DNA of 23,561 nucleotides. Source: Octadecabacter sp. (GTDB taxonomy: Bacteria > Pseudomonadota > Alphaproteobacteria > Rhodobacterales > Rhodobacteraceae). The stretch spans positions 1 through 23,561 of the forward strand of contig JAHBAO020000243.1 in the NCBI GenBank assembly GCA_018500065.2. Direction: 5' to 3'. The notes under the pieces were generated by a model. It did not search any database, had not been told where the DNA came from, and saw only the letters and a program-made list of their open reading frames with translations. Positions within the stretch are counted from its first letter, which is position 1; the number at the start of each line of letters is the position of its first letter. The translations under genes and the position numbers were made by a program. Shown here piece by piece: positions 13,817 through 21,921 of the stretch.

Positions 13817-15379
13817 ATGAAGACAATGTCGGACGCAGCACAGCAGGCACCAGCACGACGCGGACGCGGGGGCGGCGGCGCTGCACGCCGCGCGGAACGC
13901 ACCGCGGTGAGTTTTGACACGGCAAAAACAATCGAACGCAATATCCCCAACCTTGAAATGTTGTCCGACGAAGCGCTCGATATTATCGAGGCGAACGCGG
14001 AAACCGTGCTCGAAGAAGTTGGCGTCGCATTTGTCGACAATCCCGAAGCGCTTGAGCGTTGGAAATCTGTCGGCGCAGAGGTCACGGGTGAACGGGTCCG
14101 CATTCCCAAAGGTTTGGCACGCAAACTGTGTGCCACAGCACCCAGCACGTTTGTGCAACACGCCCGCAATCCTGAACGCAATGTCACGATTGGTGGCAAT
14201 AATCTGGTGCTGGCACCGGTTTACGGCCCGCCATTCGTGCGCGACGCAGAAGGTGGCCGTCGTTATGCCACGATCGCGGATTTCGAAAAGTTCGTGAAGC
14301 TGGCCTATATGTCGAAATGGCTGCACCATTCCGGTGGGACTGTGTGTGAACCGACTGACGTGCCCGTTAACAAACGCCACCTTGATATGCTGATGGCGCA
14401 TATGACGTTGTCGGACAAACCATTCATGGGGTCGGTGACGGAGCCAAGCCGCGCAAAAGACAGCATTGAGATGTGCGAAATCTTGTTCGGCAAGGAGTTT
14501 GTGGCCGACAACACGGTTCTGACATCGCTGATTAACATCAACTCGCCGTTAACTTTTGACGCAACGATGATGGGCGCGCTTGAGGTCTATGCGGCGCACA
14601 ATCAGGCGGCGATTATCTCACCGTTTATTGTTGGCGGTGCAATGGCGCCGGTGTCTGTAGTTGGGACGCTCACGCAGGTTTTGGCAGAGGTCATGGCGGG
14701 CATCGCCTATAGCCAGATTATCCGCCCCGGTGCACCGGTTATTTTCGGCACGTTCGTTACGTCCATCGACATGAACTCAGGTGCGCCAACATTCGGCACA
14801 CCTGAGGCGGCACACATCACCAATGGGGCAGGACAGTTGGCCCGACGTCTTGGTGTTCCATACCGCTCGGCCGGGTCTTTCTGTGGCTCCAAATTGCCAG
14901 ATGCACAGGCGGCTTATGAAACCTCGAACAGTCTGAATATGGGGCTGCTGTCAGGCGTAAACTTCATGCTGCATTCCTGTGGTTGGCTTGAAGGCGGCCT
15001 TGTCGCTGATTTCGAAAAATTCGTTCTGGATGCCGACCAGCTTGGCACCTTGCACCACATGGCCAAAGGCGTTGAAGTTGACGAGAACGCCCAAGCGATG
15101 GATGCGATCCGCGAGGTTGGCCCGGGCGGGCACTACCTTGGGTGCGCGCACACACAAGCCAACTTCAAAACCGCCTTTTGGCGCTCGGAAGTATTTGATT
15201 ACAAACCGTTTGAGACTTGGGAAGAAGAGGGCGCACAAGATAGTCAAGCGCTTGCCTCCACACGGGTGGCCAAACTGCTTAACACCTATGTAGCACCCCC
15301 GCTTGACCCTGAAATCCGCGCAAAACTTGAGGCCTATATCGCCGAGAAAAAGGCCGCTGAACCTGACAGCTTTATGTGA
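13817..15379 (+). CDS. MttB-family corrinoid methyltransferase homologue (non-pyrrolysine)
   Basis: A 520-residue member of the trimethylamine methyltransferase family (MttB, COG5598). Archaeal trimethylamine enzymes carry pyrrolysine read through an in-frame TAG; this frame has none, so it belongs to the non-pyrrolysine group, whose known members demethylate quaternary amines such as glycine betaine and pass the methyl to a corrinoid protein. The family-typical stretches LININSPLTFDATMMGAL and FCGSKLPDAQAAYE are visible. An Arg/Gly-rich low-complexity N-terminus (about 9-31, RRGRGGGGAARR) precedes the barrel domain. ATG 13826 (MSDAAQQ, GGGA eight bases upstream) is an alternative start. No corrinoid protein or second methyltransferase gene is in the window, so substrate and partner are unknown. 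Confidence 0.9.
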   Translation: MKTMSDAAQQAPARRGRGGGGAARRAERTAVSFDTAKTIERNIPNLEMLSDEALDIIEANAETVLEEVGVAFVDNPEALERWKSVGAEVTGERVRIPKGLARKLCATAPSTFVQHARNPERNVTIGGNNLVLAPVYGPPFVRDAEGGRRYATIADFEKFVKLAYMSKWLHHSGGTVCEPTDVPVNKRHLDMLMAHMTLSDKPFMGSVTEPSRAKDSIEMCEILFGKEFVADNTVLTSLININSPLTFDATMMGALEVYAAHNQAAIISPFIVGGAMAPVSVVGTLTQVLAEVMAGIAYSQIIRPGAPVIFGTFVTSIDMNSGAPTFGTPEAAHITNGAGQLARRLGVPYRSAGSFCGSKLPDAQAAYETSNSLNMGLLSGVNFMLHSCGWLEGGLVADFEKFVLDADQLGTLHHMAKGVEVDENAQAMDAIREVGPGGHYLGCAHTQANFKTAFWRSEVFDYKPFETWEEEGAQDSQALASTRVAKLLNTYVAPPLDPEIRAKLEAYIAEKKAAEPDSFM

Positions 15380-15412
15380 ACGCCTGCACACTCGTGTTGA
15401 CCCAAGCTTGTG

Positions 15413-15739
15413 CTAGTGATCATGACGTAACCTCGTTTCGCGTGCTGCTTTAGACGTTTGAGAAGCCTTTAAGATGCGCGCCTCACTCATCAACGCGACC
15501 AGCGTTTCAACGTGCTTAGCGACGGAATATTCCGCCCGCTTGCTAAGCCGTTGAAGGTCCAGCTCCATCTCAAGGGCCATCAGCCTGATAATGGCCTGTG
15601 CAGGGCCTGGGATGGCTTCAGTTTTAAGCAATCGACGCAGGTGTAGCACACGTTTGTAATCGGCAAGTCCATGTCGGGCGGTGCGCACCAAAAGCGTCGG
15701 GCGTTTGAGCCGTGAAATCATTGTCAGAACGTCTTCCAA
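15413..15739 (-). CDS. DUF6477-like small protein
   Basis: A 108-residue basic, helical protein. The N-terminus LTMISRLKRPTLLVRTARHGLADYKR matches, from memory, the Rhodobacterales family DUF6477. A TTG at 15739 is taken as start because GGAG lies seven bases upstream and the resulting length fits the family; the first ATG is at 15721. It is divergent from the GafA-like regulator and shares its palindrome-rich promoter region. Function is unknown; its repeated placement beside the GafA/DUF6456 gene in this family of bacteria is my recollection, not something shown here. Confidence 0.75.
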   Translation of the reverse strand: MEDVLTMISRLKRPTLLVRTARHGLADYKRVLHLRRLLKTEAIPGPAQAIIRLMALEMELDLQRLSKRAEYSVAKHVETLVALMSEARILKASQTSKAARETRLRHDH

Positions 15740-15828
15740 ATCGAGTCTCCCTTATTCAACTTTCGCCAATCTGACACAACCTATAGGGGTGTTGCGTGTG
15801 GATAAGTGAGAGCGTTCGGTGCGTTTAC

Positions 15829-15843
15829 AATTGGTTACCAATT
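15829..15843. promoter_or_regulatory. Palindromic operator candidate between DUF6477 and gafA-like genes
   Basis: AATTGGT-T-ACCAATT, perfect 7-bp arms around one base, in the middle of the divergent intergenic region. A dimeric regulator could control one or both genes from here. The identity of the regulator cannot be read. Confidence 0.5.
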
Positions 15844-15866
15844 AGAAACAATCCTATTCCCGTGTG

Positions 15867-15878
15867 GTTAATATTAAC
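15867..15878. promoter_or_regulatory. Perfect 12-bp palindrome upstream of gafA-like gene
   Basis: GTTAATATTAAC is its own reverse complement and lies about 80 bases before the preferred start at 15957. It falls inside the longer frame that begins with GTG at 15864, which supports the view that this stretch is regulatory and not coding. TTAA units recall CtrA sites, but the TTAA-N7-TTAA spacing is not present. Confidence 0.4.
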
Positions 15879-15956
15879 TTTTCAGAAACAATTAACGGCA
15901 ACGATTGTGTTGCCTTTCGGTTTGGTAAACCGGAAAGCAGGGAATTGGGGACAGGA

Positions 15957-17000
15957 ATGACTGATGCGATAACCGCCACGCGCGCGGTACCTTCTTGGGT
16001 GCCTAATGATGTGCGCAACTATGTTTTTCATACAGAAATGGGCCAGCCCATTCGGATGCTTGCGCGGTCCCAATCCTGCCATGCTTCTACGATTATGCGC
16101 CAAATTCGCAAGGTTGAAACCCGCCGTGATGACCCGCTGGTTGATCGTGCGATCAAGGCCTTGGCTGAAGAAAATTCCAACAAGCCGGTTCCGAGTGGTT
16201 TGGAGATGATGCAGGCGCTGCGACACCTTGCAAAACCCAACGCGATGTTGGCGATTGCGCTCGGTATGGATCAGGGTGTGATTGTTCATGACACGGCCAG
16301 GGGCGACACGGATCACGGCACCAAACTGCCTTCTGAAACTGCGATGACTTTGGCGTTGCGCGGCTGGATTGCGGGCAGTCAAACGGTTGGGCGGGTTTTG
16401 CGCTACCGGATCACGCCGTCCGGTCGTGTGGCATTGCGCGAATTGACAGCCGAGACCGAAAACCGCGCCCGTGCAATGGCCGAAGCGCCGGCATCGTTTG
16501 AGGGGGCGCCAACGGGGACGGGGACGTGGCTTGGCGATCGCAGTGACAAGCCCAGCATGACGCGAATGCCGTCACAAGAAAGCCCCGTGCAGGCGCTTGC
16601 ACGGCGCAAAGACCGAGATGGCAAACCGTTTCTGAACCGCGTGATGGTGCGTGCTGCCGAGCGCCTGCGCGAGGACTACGAACTTGCCCTTGTGAGCCAG
16701 AACCGCGAGCAACGCACAACGTTAAACTGGCGCGATCTGTTGCATTCGATTGAAACCTATCAACCCGTTGATACCAAAGGCGACAGTGCTGTTGGTCAAA
16801 TGCAGGCGGCGTTGGTTTTCTTAGGGCCGGGCCTTTCTGAAGTCGCTTTGCGCTGCTGTTGTTTGCTTGAAGGGTTAGAAACCACAGAAAAGCGCATGGG
16901 CTGGGCTGCGCGATCCTGCAAAGTCGTGTTGCGCATCGCGCTGCAACGTCTTGTTTTACATTATGAAGAACGGGGAGAGTTGGGGCCGCGCATCGGTTAA
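15957..17000 (+). CDS. gafA: GafA-like regulator (DUF6456), candidate gene transfer agent activator
   Basis: A 347-residue protein whose N-terminal part carries a helix-turn-helix (QPIRMLARSQSCHASTIMRQ then VETRRDDPLVD, about 28-60), matching the Rhodobacterales DUF6456 family. To my knowledge this family includes GafA, the protein that directly activates the gene transfer agent promoter in Rhodobacter capsulatus and contacts RNA polymerase. The C-terminal region (LREDYELALVSQN..., CCCLLEGLETTEKRMGW) is helical, fitting the sigma-like region reported for GafA. The ATG at 15957 (MTDAITA) is preferred: GGGG lies about six bases upstream, and the 31 extra residues from GTG 15864 overlap palindromes. 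It lies between DUF6477 (divergent) and lipA. No GTA structural genes are in the window; the functional call is by family only. Confidence 0.72.
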   Translation: MTDAITATRAVPSWVPNDVRNYVFHTEMGQPIRMLARSQSCHASTIMRQIRKVETRRDDPLVDRAIKALAEENSNKPVPSGLEMMQALRHLAKPNAMLAIALGMDQGVIVHDTARGDTDHGTKLPSETAMTLALRGWIAGSQTVGRVLRYRITPSGRVALRELTAETENRARAMAEAPASFEGAPTGTGTWLGDRSDKPSMTRMPSQESPVQALARRKDRDGKPFLNRVMVRAAERLREDYELALVSQNREQRTTLNWRDLLHSIETYQPVDTKGDSAVGQMQAALVFLGPGLSEVALRCCCLLEGLETTEKRMGWAARSCKVVLRIALQRLVLHYEERGELGPRIG

Positions 17001-17103
17001 CCCGCGTTTGCCATGCAATCCGCGCAATCCCGAAAATCAAACGGCCAAGACCCTTGGACAAACAGGCTTGTTCGCCCTAAATAGGGGGTAAGAGGAGAAG
17101 CCT

Positions 17104-18060
17104 ATGTCACCGCGTGATCTCAAGATTCCGGCCCAGCGTCATCCAGAAAAGCAGCGCCGCCCTGATAGCCCGCAGCCCAAAAAACCGGACTGGATCCGCG
17201 TGAAAGCGCCCGTGTCTGAAGGGTATATGGCAACGCGCGACATCATGCGTGAAAATAAGCTAACGACTGTTTGCGAAGAAGCAGGCTGCCCGAACGTCGG
17301 TGAATGTTGGTCACAAGGCCACGCGACGATGATGATTATGGGCGAGGTCTGCACGCGGGCCTGTACGTTCTGCAATATCGCCACCGGAAAACCGCCAGAA
17401 GCCTTGGATGTGTTTGAACCGGGTCGTGTGGCGGATGCCGTTAAGAAACTTGGTTTGAACCACGTGGTGATCACGTCCGTGGACCGCGATGATGTTGAGG
17501 ATGGCGGCGCAGAGCATTTCGCCCAAACCATTCGCGCCATTCGCAAACAGGCGCCAGACACCACGATTGAAATTCTGACGCCTGACTTTATTCGATGTGA
17601 TCCCAGTGTGTTAGAGATCGTTGTTGAAGCGCGCCCTGACGTGTTCAACCACAACCTCGAAACGGTTCCAGGGCTGTACCCCGAAGTGCGCCCGGGTGCG
17701 CGGTATTTCCATTCGTTGCGTCTTTTGCAGCGCGTTAAGGAACTGGACCCGACGATGTTCACCAAATCCGGCATTATGGTTGGCCTTGGCGAAGACAAAC
17801 AGGGCGTGACGCAAGTGATGGAAGACATGCGCGCGGCTGACATCGACTTTCTAACCATCGGTCAGTATTTGCAGCCAACTCCAAAGCACCACAAAGTGGA
17901 TCGTTTTGTGACGCCCGAAGAATTCGCGACCTATGAAAAGACGGCGTTCAACAAGGGCTTCTTGATGGTTTCGGCCACGCCACTGACGCGTTCCAGCTAC
18001 CACGCGGGCGACGATTTTGCGAAACTGCGCGCGGCCCGTCTGGAAAAATTCGGCGGGTAA
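17104..18060 (+). CDS. lipA: Lipoyl synthase
   Basis: A radical-SAM enzyme that inserts two sulfur atoms into octanoyl-lysine on 2-oxoacid dehydrogenases and the glycine cleavage H protein. Both iron-sulfur sites are complete: the auxiliary cluster Cys57, Cys62 and Cys68 (CEEAGCPNVGEC) and the radical-SAM cluster Cys83, Cys87 and Cys90 (CTRACTFC). The C-terminal SSYHAG contains the conserved Ser that ligates the auxiliary cluster. Length, 318 residues, is normal. GAGGAG lies just before the ATG. A small palindrome, CCCTA-aa-TAGGG (17075-17086), lies upstream. Confidence 0.97.
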   Translation: MSPRDLKIPAQRHPEKQRRPDSPQPKKPDWIRVKAPVSEGYMATRDIMRENKLTTVCEEAGCPNVGECWSQGHATMMIMGEVCTRACTFCNIATGKPPEALDVFEPGRVADAVKKLGLNHVVITSVDRDDVEDGGAEHFAQTIRAIRKQAPDTTIEILTPDFIRCDPSVLEIVVEARPDVFNHNLETVPGLYPEVRPGARYFHSLRLLQRVKELDPTMFTKSGIMVGLGEDKQGVTQVMEDMRAADIDFLTIGQYLQPTPKHHKVDRFVTPEEFATYEKTAFNKGFLMVSATPLTRSSYHAGDDFAKLRAARLEKFGG

Positions 18061-18083
18061 TACGCTGGTTTTTCTTGTGCGTG

Positions 18084-18956
18084 CTAGTCCAGCACAACCA
18101 AATAGGCCGCGATCGCCGCGCGGTCAGAATCTGGCAATTTCGACGTGTTCTCAACCACATTGACCATTTCACCGCCAACGGTATCGAAGTCCGGTGTAAA
18201 CCCGCTGTCGAGATAGATTGCGATGTCTTGTGCGCTCCATCCCAGATCATCGGGGTGAATAGACGGAATTGTGCCGTCACCGGATGGGTTGGGCGCCCCG
18301 CGCAGCCATTGATCGGTTTTCAGCCCACCCAGCAGATTGCGCGGGGTATGGCATTCAGCGCAATGACCCAAGGCTTCAACCAGATAGCGCCCGCGTTCAT
18401 GTTCGGGTGATGGTACCTCTGTCACGATCCAGTCATCGCTTGCAAACAGGAATTTCCACCCGCCGAGAGACCGGCGTATGTTGAACGGAAATCCAACATC
18501 GTGATCCCGTGACGGCGTGGCATCGGCGGGCAGGGCGCGCAGGTGGGCGATAATATCCACCGCGTCCTGCGGCGTCATTTTGGAATACGTCGTATAAGGA
18601 AACGCCGGATAGTAGTGCGCGCCATTGGGCGACACGCCCGCCAACATCGCGTTGGCAATTTCATACACTGTCCATCCACCAATACCGTGATCCGCATCGC
18701 TTGAGATATTGGGCGCATAGAACGTGCCGAAATCGCTTACAAAGGCGTTGCCGCCTGCAAGGGCTTGCGTATCTTCAGCCCCGTGACAAGACCCGCAGCC
18801 CGCGGCGGCAAATGCCAGCGCGCCACGCGTCGCATCACCCGCAAGCAGGCTGCCGGTTGTAGGATCAAGCAGAAACTCTGGATCAAGGTTTTGAGGCGCG
18901 GTCACATACAGCGCGACCGCAACCCCAACACCAAGGGCAAGCCCGCGTTTACGCAT
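18084..18956 (-). CDS. Diheme cytochrome c, membrane-anchored or periplasmic
   Basis: A 290-residue protein with two heme c sites, CGSCH (54-58) and CAECH (199-203), each in a cytochrome c domain, and an uncleaved or signal-like N-terminus MRKRGLALGVGVAVALYVTA. The start is the ATG at 18956, which shares one base with the stop of the cytochrome c-prime gene (TGATG), so the two are co-translated; a TTG at 18959 would only add one residue. The domain pattern is like the diheme subunit of alcohol/gluconate dehydrogenases and other periplasmic electron carriers. No dehydrogenase gene is nearby, so the electron donor is unknown. Confidence 0.9.
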   Translation of the reverse strand: MRKRGLALGVGVAVALYVTAPQNLDPEFLLDPTTGSLLAGDATRGALAFAAAGCGSCHGAEDTQALAGGNAFVSDFGTFYAPNISSDADHGIGGWTVYEIANAMLAGVSPNGAHYYPAFPYTTYSKMTPQDAVDIIAHLRALPADATPSRDHDVGFPFNIRRSLGGWKFLFASDDWIVTEVPSPEHERGRYLVEALGHCAECHTPRNLLGGLKTDQWLRGAPNPSGDGTIPSIHPDDLGWSAQDIAIYLDSGFTPDFDTVGGEMVNVVENTSKLPDSDRAAIAAYLVVLD

Positions 18957-19411
18957 CAATTGTCGCGAATGCGGTATTCACGGTGGCACGCGGAACATGT
19001 TCCACCTAGGCCCTGCATTGCCCCCTGAAGGCTGGCAAGGTCAGTACCTGCGGCGTCCGCCATTGCTTCGGCTTCGAACGCGAGGTCATCTGCCTTGGAC
19101 ATGAAATCATCCATGTTGTCCCAAATCTCGGGCTTTGCCTTCGTGCCCTCGGCTGTGCCCTCAGGCCAGTAGGTGGCTTGCGAAATATTGGCGAGCGCGA
19201 GGAAATTGTCGGCGGCAGTCTGCGCCATCTCGGGATTATAGTCGATTTTGCCCTGCGCCATGCCGCCCAAAATACCAAGGTTGTGCGCATAAAGCTGCAT
19301 ATGGGCTTGGCGGGCAGTTACGGCAGGGTCGACGTCTGCGTGGCTGTCAGCGAAGGCCATTGTGGAAAATAAAACGGCTGCACCACTTGCGATTAGAGAG
19401 AGAGTTTTCAT
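18956..19411 (-). CDS. Cytochrome c-prime (c556-type)
   Basis: A 151-residue periplasmic four-helix cytochrome with its single heme site near the C-terminus, CSACH (139-143), as in the c-prime/c556 family. Signal peptide MKTLSLIASGAAVLFSTMAF, cut likely after FADS or AFA. The ATG at 19411 has AGGAG seven bases upstream and is preferred over 19429. It is the first gene of a two-gene unit with the diheme cytochrome. Roles in nitric oxide binding or electron transfer are known for the family; which applies here is not shown. Confidence 0.92.
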   Translation of the reverse strand: MKTLSLIASGAAVLFSTMAFADSHADVDPAVTARQAHMQLYAHNLGILGGMAQGKIDYNPEMAQTAADNFLALANISQATYWPEGTAEGTKAKPEIWDNMDDFMSKADDLAFEAEAMADAAGTDLASLQGAMQGLGGTCSACHREYRIRDN

Positions 19412-19513
19412 GAAAAGGCTCCTGTTCAAAATCTACATTGGAACAAGGCTAGCATAGGAAAAATCAATTCCGGTGCGTAAATTTCGTGCATCAGCGCACA
19501 AATCCGTGTGCGT

Positions 19514-20050
19514 TTAGGTAAAGCGAACTTTGCCGATAAAGGGCAGATTGCGATTGCGCTGCGCGTAATCAATGCCGTAGCCGACAACAAATTCATCAGG
19601 GATTTCAAAGCCGGTCCAGTCGGCGCGCATGTCCACTTCGCGCCGTGAGGGTTTGTCGAGCAATGCAATGGATTTCAGCTTGCGAGGGTGACGGGTGTTC
19701 AGCATATCAATGACTTGATGCAGCGTGTGGCCGGTATCAACGATGTCTTCGACCACGAGCACATCGCGGCCTTCGATCTGGCCGCGCAGGTCTTTGAGGA
19801 TGCGCACTTCGCGCGAGGATTCCATGCCGTCGCCGTAGGACGATGCTTCGAGGAAATCGACCTCAACAGGTAGATCCAATTCGCGCACCAAATCGGCGAT
19901 GAACACAAACGATCCGCGCAACAGACCTACCACGACCAGTTTATCGGTGTCTTTGAATTCTGTTTGTATGGTCTTGGCGAGGTCTTCGATGCGTGCGGCA
20001 ATGGATTTGGCCGATATCATCTCGTCGATCACGTAAGGGGTTTGCGTCAT
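19514..20050 (-). CDS. hpt: Hypoxanthine phosphoribosyltransferase
   Basis: Salvages hypoxanthine (and usually guanine) to IMP/GMP with PRPP. The 178-residue protein from ATG 20050 (MTQTPYVIDEM) has the PRPP-binding signature VVEDIVDTGHT (99-109), the LLRGSFVF loop (43-50) and the flexible SYGDGMES loop (71-78), all typical. The 76 extra residues of the longer frame lie across the promoter and the start of the divergent RatA-like gene and are not expected to be translated. It is divergent from that gene with 84 bases between. Confidence 0.95.
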   Translation of the reverse strand: MTQTPYVIDEMISAKSIAARIEDLAKTIQTEFKDTDKLVVVGLLRGSFVFIADLVRELDLPVEVDFLEASSYGDGMESSREVRILKDLRGQIEGRDVLVVEDIVDTGHTLHQVIDMLNTRHPRKLKSIALLDKPSRREVDMRADWTGFEIPDEFVVGYGIDYAQRNRNLPFIGKVRFT

Positions 20051-20134
20051 TGGGGTCGGACCTCGTGCCAATTGCTTGAATTTTCGCGCGAACCATACGA
20101 CATGGGGTGGGAGAGTCACGCGAGAAAGTCCGAT

Positions 20135-20578
20135 ATGCCTGCCCATTCTGAAACCAGACACCTGCCGTATAGCGCCGACCAAATGTATGCACTGGTGGCG
20201 GATGTTGCGAACTACCCCAAATTCCTGCCGTGGACGGCCGCCGCCCGCATTCGGTCGCGTGATGAATTGGCGGAGCATACGGTGATGCTGGCAGACTTGG
20301 TCGTCAGCTTTAAGGTATTTCGTGAAAAATTCGGCAGCCGCGTGGTGCTGTGGCCTGAAACGAAAAAGATCGAAACAGAATACATCGACGGTCCGTTCAA
20401 ATACCTACACAGCGTATGGACATTCACAGACGCAGACGGCGGATGTGATGTGCATTTCGAGGTCGATTTCGAGTTCAAGAACCGTCTCTTGCAAGGGGCC
20501 GCCGGCATGTTCTTCAATCAGGCGATGTCGACAATTGTGCACGCGTTTGAGCGCCGCGCAGATGAACTTTACGGTTAA
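20135..20578 (+). CDS. RatA/COQ10-like START-domain protein
   Basis: A 147-residue START-domain protein of the RatA/COQ10 group. The N-terminal pattern ADQMYALVADVANYPKFLPW (14-33) and the C-terminal helix FFNQAMSTIVHAFERRADELYG are family hallmarks. Mitochondrial COQ10 binds ubiquinone and supports respiration; E. coli RatA was described as a toxin acting on ribosomes, so the name on such genes varies. In alphaproteobacteria the ubiquinone-binding role is the more likely reading. The start at ATG 20135 is chosen on family length; the ribosome binding site is weak. The MmgE/PrpD-family gene follows 24 bases after the stop. Confidence 0.88.
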   Translation: MPAHSETRHLPYSADQMYALVADVANYPKFLPWTAAARIRSRDELAEHTVMLADLVVSFKVFREKFGSRVVLWPETKKIETEYIDGPFKYLHSVWTFTDADGGCDVHFEVDFEFKNRLLQGAAGMFFNQAMSTIVHAFERRADELYG

Positions 20579-20602
20579 CGGGCCTTCGTGCAGGGTAGCG
20601 CT

Positions 20603-21892
20603 ATGTATATTACACCCCCTTTAATTGACTTTGCCCTTGCGCCCCTCACTGCGACACCGCGTGCCCGTGCGATTGCCGAACTGTCTGCTGTTGATTGGGC
20701 GGCCTGCGGGATTGCCGGATTTGAAGAAGGCACCTTTGGCCGTTGGGCGCGTGGGCAGGCGGCCGCTGGCGTTAGTCCGACGTTTGCAGGTGAAACGCTA
20801 ACTGGGCCTGCGGCGGCGCTGGTGAACGCAACACTGTCGCATGCGCTTGATTTTGATGACACGCATTTCGCGCATATCGGCCACCCGTCCGTCGCGATCA
20901 TTGCAGCCGTTCTGGCCGCGAAGCCAAAGGATTGGACCGCGTTTACAGAGGCGGTTCTGGTTGGGTTCGAATCCTCGATCAGGATTGGCGTCTGGCTGGG
21001 GCGCGACCATTACCAACGGGGGTTTCATCAAACGGCGACTGCGGGTGCGTTCGGAGCATGCTTGGGGGCGGCACGGGCGATGAACCTGACACCTGATCAA
21101 ACGCAGCATGCTCTTGGTCTCTGCGCAAGTATGGCGAGCGGGTTGAAGGCGCAATTTGGCACGATGGGAAAACCCTTGAATGCCGGACTTGCGGCCCGCG
21201 CTGGCCTTGAAGCCGCGCAGTGGGCGTGGGGTGGCATGACGGGCGCACCGGATGGGTTGGACGCGTTTGGTACAGCAATCGGGGCCGAGCGCGATAAGGC
21301 CGCGTTGGATGGTTTAGGAGCCACCTGGCAGGTCGAGGCGCTGTCGTATAAATTTCACGCGTGCTGTCATGGGTTGCATGCCACGCTTGAGGCCTTGTCC
21401 CAAGATACAGGCAACGCAGCCTTTGATCGTATCACAATTGAAACCCATCCGCGCTGGATGACGGTGTGTAACCAACCCGATCCTCAAACCGGTCTTGAGG
21501 CCAAGTTCAGTTATCGTCATGTCGCAGCAATGGCGATGCTTGGCGTGTCGACGGGGGATATTGGCTCATTCACGGATGACGCAGCGCAGGATGCGGGGCT
21601 TGTCGGCGCACGCAGCAAGGTTGACGTGTTTGTGATGGATGATCTGAGCGAAACACAGGCGCGGGTCACGGTTGAACGCGGTGCGAAACATCAGGTGTTT
21701 ACGCATGACTTGGCGCACCCACAGCCGATTGAGGATTTGGACCAAAAGCTGCGTGTGAAAACCGCATCCTTAATCGGGCAAGGACGATCAAGCGATCTTT
21801 GGGCAAGCCGCGACACCCATGATCTAGACGCATTTATCACGGCTGCATTTCAAACGACCACGCCACAAAAAAGGGCGTCCATCGAAGGATGA
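20603..21892 (+). CDS. MmgE/PrpD-family protein
   Basis: A 429-residue protein of the MmgE/PrpD family, which includes 2-methylcitrate dehydratase (PrpD) and cis-aconitate decarboxylase. Visible stretches: HALDFDDTHFAHIGHPS, conserved near the active site, HQTATAGAFGACLGAAR, and YKFHACCHGLHATLEAL. The start at ATG 20603 has AGGG seven bases upstream; a GTG at 20588 is the alternative. No other methylcitrate-cycle gene is nearby, so the substrate is not known. Its final codons lie within the terminator hairpin of the ammonium transporter gene read on the other strand. Confidence 0.9.
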   Translation: MYITPPLIDFALAPLTATPRARAIAELSAVDWAACGIAGFEEGTFGRWARGQAAAGVSPTFAGETLTGPAAALVNATLSHALDFDDTHFAHIGHPSVAIIAAVLAAKPKDWTAFTEAVLVGFESSIRIGVWLGRDHYQRGFHQTATAGAFGACLGAARAMNLTPDQTQHALGLCASMASGLKAQFGTMGKPLNAGLAARAGLEAAQWAWGGMTGAPDGLDAFGTAIGAERDKAALDGLGATWQVEALSYKFHACCHGLHATLEALSQDTGNAAFDRITIETHPRWMTVCNQPDPQTGLEAKFSYRHVAAMAMLGVSTGDIGSFTDDAAQDAGLVGARSKVDVFVMDDLSETQARVTVERGAKHQVFTHDLAHPQPIEDLDQKLRVKTASLIGQGRSSDLWASRDTHDLDAFITAAFQTTTPQKRASIEG

Positions 21893-21898
21893 ACGCCC
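21867..21898 (-). terminator. Intrinsic terminator of the ammonium transporter, overlapping the convergent gene end
   Basis: On the - strand a 10-bp stem, GGGCGTTCAT (21898-21889) with ATGGACGCCC (21882-21873), one T-G wobble and a loop containing TTCG, is followed by six T residues. It is 24 bases after the amt stop. It covers the last codons and stop (21890-21892) of the MmgE/PrpD gene. Confidence 0.85.
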
Positions 21899-21921
21899 CG
21901 ATTTCTAATCTAAGGTCTGCC

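Noticed and set aside
13745..14401. 218-codon frame on the - strand opposite the MttB-family gene
   Set aside because: It is antisense to a clearly recognised protein, has His/Arg/Cys-rich composition and no family resemblance.
13817..15379. Pyrrolysine codon in the MttB homologue
   Set aside because: The frame is open for 520 codons with no in-frame TAG.
15864..15956. 31-residue N-terminal extension of the GafA-like protein
   Set aside because: It begins with GTG lacking a ribosome binding site, covers a perfect palindrome and is unlike the family's usual start.
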